A stretch of DNA of 64,000 nucleotides from Mesorhizobium tamadayense. GTDB lineage: Bacteria > Pseudomonadota > Alphaproteobacteria > Rhizobiales > Rhizobiaceae. Positions 61,024 to 64,000 of the stretch are shown here, piece by piece. A program made the translations under genes and the position numbers. Numbering within the stretch: position 1 is the first letter of the stretch; every line of letters starts with the position of its first letter. The notes under the pieces were generated by a model, which was not told where the DNA came from, did not search any database, and worked only from the letters and a program-made list of their open reading frames with translations. The stretch is taken from NCBI RefSeq assembly GCF_003863365.1, contig NZ_RQXT01000015.1, positions 1 to 64,000 on the forward strand. The letters run 5' to 3'.

Positions 61024-62561
61024 GCCTCGACGTTCACGACATCGCCGGGGCACCGGTCGTCATCGGCGCCGGCATCGCCGGTCTGATGACAGCGCTTTTT
61101 CTGGCGCCGGAACCGGTTGTGCTTGTGTGCAATACGCCGCTTGGAACCGGAGCCTGCAGTGAGCTCGCCCAGGGCGGCCTTGCGGCAAGTCTCGGCGAGG
61201 ACGACGACCCCGGATTTCACCTTTGCGACACACTCGCGGCCGGCGACGGGCTCTGCGACGAGGCGACGGTGCGGCGGGTGGTCCGAGCTGCACCCGAAGC
61301 GGTTAAGACTCTTGAGCGATTCGGCGTCGCATTCGACCGCTACCCTGACGGCGCGTTACGGCTCGGGCTAGAGGCGGCGCACTCGCAAAGGCGGATCGTG
61401 CATGCCGCTGGCGACGCCACCGGTCGCGAGCTGGTCCGCGCACTCATCGCCGCGGTGCGGCGTACAGCCTCGATCACCATCCTCGAAAACATGGAGGCTC
61501 GCCGGCTGATCGTGGATGACGGGTCGATTATCGCTGTGGTCGCGGCCGGGCGCGCTCGGGCAATCGCCCTGCCCACGCGCCGCGCGGTGCTGGCGAGCGG
61601 CGGCATGGGCGGGCTGTTTTGCGATACGACAAACCCGCCTGGCTCATGTGGACACGGGCTAGCGCTCGCCGCCTGGGCCGGGGCGGAGTTCGCCGACTTG
61701 GAATTCGTACAGTTCCATCCGACCGCCCTCGATGGTCCGTGCCGGCCGATGCCGCTGGTGAGCGAAGCTGTGCGCGGCGAAGGCGCGGTGCTCATCGATG
61801 AGCGAGGACAGCGCTTCCTCGCTGAAACGCCTGGCGGCGAGCTTGCGTCTCGCGACGTGGTTGCGCGCGCGGTTTGGCACCAGCTTGCGGTCGGACGCCG
61901 CGTGTTCCTGGATGCGCGACAATGTCTCGGCCCGAGATTCGACAAGCGCTTTCCGCGCATCGCCGAATTGTGCCGGGGCGCAGGCATCGATCCCGCGACC
62001 GACCCGATCCCCGTGCGCCCGGCGGCACATTATCACATGGGCGGCATTGCCGTAGACGCCGCCGGTCGCAGCTCAGTCGATGGATTGTGGGCCTGCGGCG
62101 AGGTCGCATGTACCGGCCTGCACGGCGCCAACCGCCTCGCCAGCAACTCGCTCACCGAAGCGGCAGTCACCGCGAGCTGGGTTGCTGAAAGCGTTGCGGG
62201 CGCATCGCATACCCGGCGACGGCGCAAATGCTCCACGCTCGTGCCTCCACGGCCAGACGCTTCCGGCATCCGCCCGGTCGTCTCCGCCGCACTCGGCATC
62301 ATCCGTGACGGGGAGACGATGCGCGAAGCGGTGGCGACCCTGCTGCCGATCGCAACTCACAACAGCGCTGGGTCTGGACCGGCTTTGGTCTCACTGATGA
62401 TCGCGATCGCGGCCCTGCGGCGGGAAGAGAGCCGCGGTGCGCACTGTCGATCCGATTTCCCCGGGCGCGATGCAGACGCGCGCACGTCGCGGCTGACACG
62501 GCACAGCGCAATGCAGGCCGCCGCCGCACTGAGTTGTCGGGCACCGATAGGGAGCACCTGA
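61020..62561 (+). CDS. nadB: L-aspartate oxidase NadB
   Basis: FAD-dependent oxidase of 513 residues that forms iminoaspartate for NadA. The FAD-binding [14 protein letters not shown] is near residue 14, with [15 protein letters not shown], the active-site [24 protein letters not shown] and [16 protein letters not shown] near residue 375. The ATG at 61020 overlaps the nadA stop. A longer frame starting at 60720 is the nadA shadow. Confidence 0.95.
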   Translation: MSLDVHDIAGAPVVIGAGIAGLMTALFLAPEPVVLVCNTPLGTGACSELAQGGLAASLGEDDDPGFHLCDTLAAGDGLCDEATVRRVVRAAPEAVKTLERFGVAFDRYPDGALRLGLEAAHSQRRIVHAAGDATGRELVRALIAAVRRTASITILENMEARRLIVDDGSIIAVVAAGRARAIALPTRRAVLASGGMGGLFCDTTNPPGSCGHGLALAAWAGAEFADLEFVQFHPTALDGPCRPMPLVSEAVRGEGAVLIDERGQRFLAETPGGELASRDVVARAVWHQLAVGRRVFLDARQCLGPRFDKRFPRIAELCRGAGIDPATDPIPVRPAAHYHMGGIAVDAAGRSSVDGLWACGEVACTGLHGANRLASNSLTEAAVTASWVAESVAGASHTRRRRKCSTLVPPRPDASGIRPVVSAALGIIRDGETMREAVATLLPIATHNSAGSGPALVSLMIAIAALRREESRGAHCRSDFPGRDADARTSRLTRHSAMQAAAALSCRAPIGST

Positions 62562-62562
62562 T

Positions 62563-63444
62563 ATGATTTCGTTCTCACCCCTTCCCTCGACCCTGATCGA
62601 ACCGATCGTGCGCGGTGCCCTTCTCGAAGACCTGGGCAGATGCGGCGACCTGACCAGCGACGCAGTGATCCCCCATGATTGCACGGCCACGTTGGTGATC
62701 AAATCGCGACAGGCGGGTATTGTTGCCGGGCTCGATCTGGTCGCGTACGCCTTCCTGCTCGTCGAGCCTGAGATCGACATGGAGATCTGGCGCCCTGACG
62801 GCAGCGATGTCGGGGCGGGTGAGACCATCGCGAAGCTGTGCGGGCCGGCGCGGGGCCTGCTCACGGGCGAGCGCACGGCGCTCAATTTCCTGTGCCGCCT
62901 GAGCGGCATTGCCACTGCCACAGCGGCAATGGTCGAGGCCGTACGTGGCCACAAGGCGAGGATCGTGTGCACACGAAAGACGACGCCCGGCCTGCGCGCG
63001 TTGGAGAAATACGCCGTACGCGTCGGTGGCGGTGCCAATCACCGCTTCGGGCTCGATGACGGCGTGCTCATCAAGGACAACCACATCGCGATCGCCGGCG
63101 ACATTCGCACCGCGATAGAGCGGGCGCGCGCCGCCGCGGGCCACATGGTGAAAATCGAGGTCGAGGTCGACTCGCTGGAACAGCTCGATGTCGCGCTCAC
63201 GGTTGGAGTCGACGCGGTGCTGCTGGACAATATGTCGATCGAGGATCTTGCCCGCGCCGTGGCAATAGTCGGCGGCCGTACAATCACCGAGGCTTCCGGT
63301 CGGGTGACACCGAAAACGGCTCCGGTGATTGCGGCGACCGGTGTCGACCTCATCTCCATGGGGTGGCTGACACACAGCGCGCCGATCCTCGATATCGGCC
63401 TGGACATTCCGGCTCACGGAAACATCGGCACTCGGTTGAACTGA
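62563..63444 (+). CDS. nadC: Nicotinate-nucleotide pyrophosphorylase NadC
   Basis: Makes nicotinate mononucleotide from quinolinate and PRPP. The 293-residue protein has LEDLGRCGDLTSDAVIP at the start, RTALNFLCRLSGIAT, TRKTTPGLRALEKYAVRVGG and KDNHI, all conserved. The ATG is 1 base after the nadB stop. About 200 bases to bioB follow, with only short frames. Confidence 0.95.
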   Translation: MISFSPLPSTLIEPIVRGALLEDLGRCGDLTSDAVIPHDCTATLVIKSRQAGIVAGLDLVAYAFLLVEPEIDMEIWRPDGSDVGAGETIAKLCGPARGLLTGERTALNFLCRLSGIATATAAMVEAVRGHKARIVCTRKTTPGLRALEKYAVRVGGGANHRFGLDDGVLIKDNHIAIAGDIRTAIERARAAAGHMVKIEVEVDSLEQLDVALTVGVDAVLLDNMSIEDLARAVAIVGGRTITEASGRVTPKTAPVIAATGVDLISMGWLTHSAPILDIGLDIPAHGNIGTRLN

Positions 63445-63650
63445 TGGAGACGGAATGAAGAGCAATGAAGTCCGGTGCTGCGCGCCGACGCAGGAAGGTG
63501 TGCAAGCGAGCCTGTACCCCATGAAGATGCATCCTTCAACGACTTGCGGTCCAGGCGCATCGCGCTGATCGAGGGGTCATCGCAGACCAAGGCTCGCCGG
63601 TCGACAGACTCCTGCGCACGCTCGCGGACCAGTAACAAAGGCTTTTGACG

Positions 63651-64000
63651 ATGACGATTGAATTGAACGCGGACTCCGACGTGAACCTGCCCCTGATCGA
63701 CGGAGCGCTACCCCGGTGGAACCGCAAAGAGGCCGAGGCTATCCACGGCATGCCGTTCAATGACCTGCTCTTCCTGGCTCAGACGATCCACCGCCAGAAC
63801 TTCGATCGAAACCGGGTGCAGCTGTCGCATCTGCTCAGCATCAAGACGGGCGGCTGCCCCGAGGATTGCGGCTATTGCAGCCAGTCTGCGCACTATGAAA
63901 CGGGCCTAAAAGCGTCGAAGCTGATGGAGGTGCAGCGCGTCATTGCCGAAGCGACCAAGGCGCGTTACGCCGGCGCCACCCGCTATTGCATGGGTGCCGC
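63651..64000 (+). CDS. bioB: Biotin synthase BioB (5' part)
   Basis: The gene runs off the right edge. The 117 visible residues start [18 protein letters not shown] and include the radical-SAM cluster motif [16 protein letters not shown] (CxxxCxxC) near residues 66-80. BioB inserts sulfur into dethiobiotin. A nadABC-bioB linkage is known from the R7A symbiosis island, consistent with the rest of the window. Confidence 0.95.
   Translation, partial: MTIELNADSDVNLPLIDGALPRWNRKEAEAIHGMPFNDLLFLAQTIHRQNFDRNRVQLSHLLSIKTGGCPEDCGYCSQSAHYETGLKASKLMEVQRVIAEATKARYAGATRYCMGA

Overview
The window reads as part of an accessory symbiosis region of a rhizobium, most likely Mesorhizobium; this is an inference from gene content, not a database match. 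The evidence is a nod box in front of glmS/nodM, a tts box in front of a putative type III effector, a rhizobial-type gibberellin operon, a quorum-sensing module laid out like the traI1/msi172-msi171 module of ICEMlSym(R7A), linked vitamin genes (panCB, nadABC, bioB), and many insertion-sequence remnants and broken genes between islands of intact genes. No tRNA, rRNA or CRISPR array was seen.

Layout. 1-7.5 kb: start of an MHYT-type signalling protein, groESL under a CIRCE element, two tyrosine-recombinase remnants, an unknown membrane protein and kup. 7.6-9.5 kb: a type III effector-like gene with a tts box, split by an in-frame TGA. 9.9-10.7 kb: a decayed transposase that abuts the end of the gibberellin operon. 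10.7-22.1 kb (minus strand): CYP112-CYP114-ferredoxin-SDR-CYP117-GGPS-CPS-KS-IDI. CYP112 is fused in frame to an upstream ATP-grasp domain. No cyp115 is present, so the expected end product is GA9 rather than GA4.

22.9-41.4 kb (minus strand): an apparently undescribed nonribosomal peptide locus. It holds a MATE exporter, NRPS-1 (A-T-C-A-T-C/E), NRPS-2 (formyltransferase, partial C, A, T, TE with a 3' frameshift), a Sfp/EntD-type phosphopantetheinyl transferase, a c-type cytochrome, moeA and a truncated ectoine-synthase-like gene. An IS630 element and TlpA-like and SfnG-like pseudogenes interrupt it. The ATP-grasp half of the CYP112 fusion has the base composition of this locus, so the peptide locus and the gibberellin operon seem to have been joined by recombination.

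42-49.7 kb: an IS1380 transposase and a second IS1380 fragment around a two-gene unit (winged-helix protein plus AbiEii-like nucleotidyltransferase) with its own palindrome; then queC-queD-queE, a Fic-type pseudogene and a small XRE regulator. 50-57 kb: nodM with its nod box, a small membrane protein, a phytanoyl-CoA dioxygenase-like gene, a decayed fseA-like gene, an intact AHL synthase with a lux-box-like site, and a broken luxR. 57-64 kb: panC, a frameshifted panB, an NrtR-type regulator with a palindrome over the nadA promoter, nadA-nadB-nadC, and the 5' part of bioB.

Together the genes suggest signalling to the legume host (Nod factor, gibberellin, an effector), vitamin supply and a cryptic peptide, in a region whose transfer control has decayed. 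Single-base frameshifts are frequent; some may be sequencing errors and should be checked on reads.
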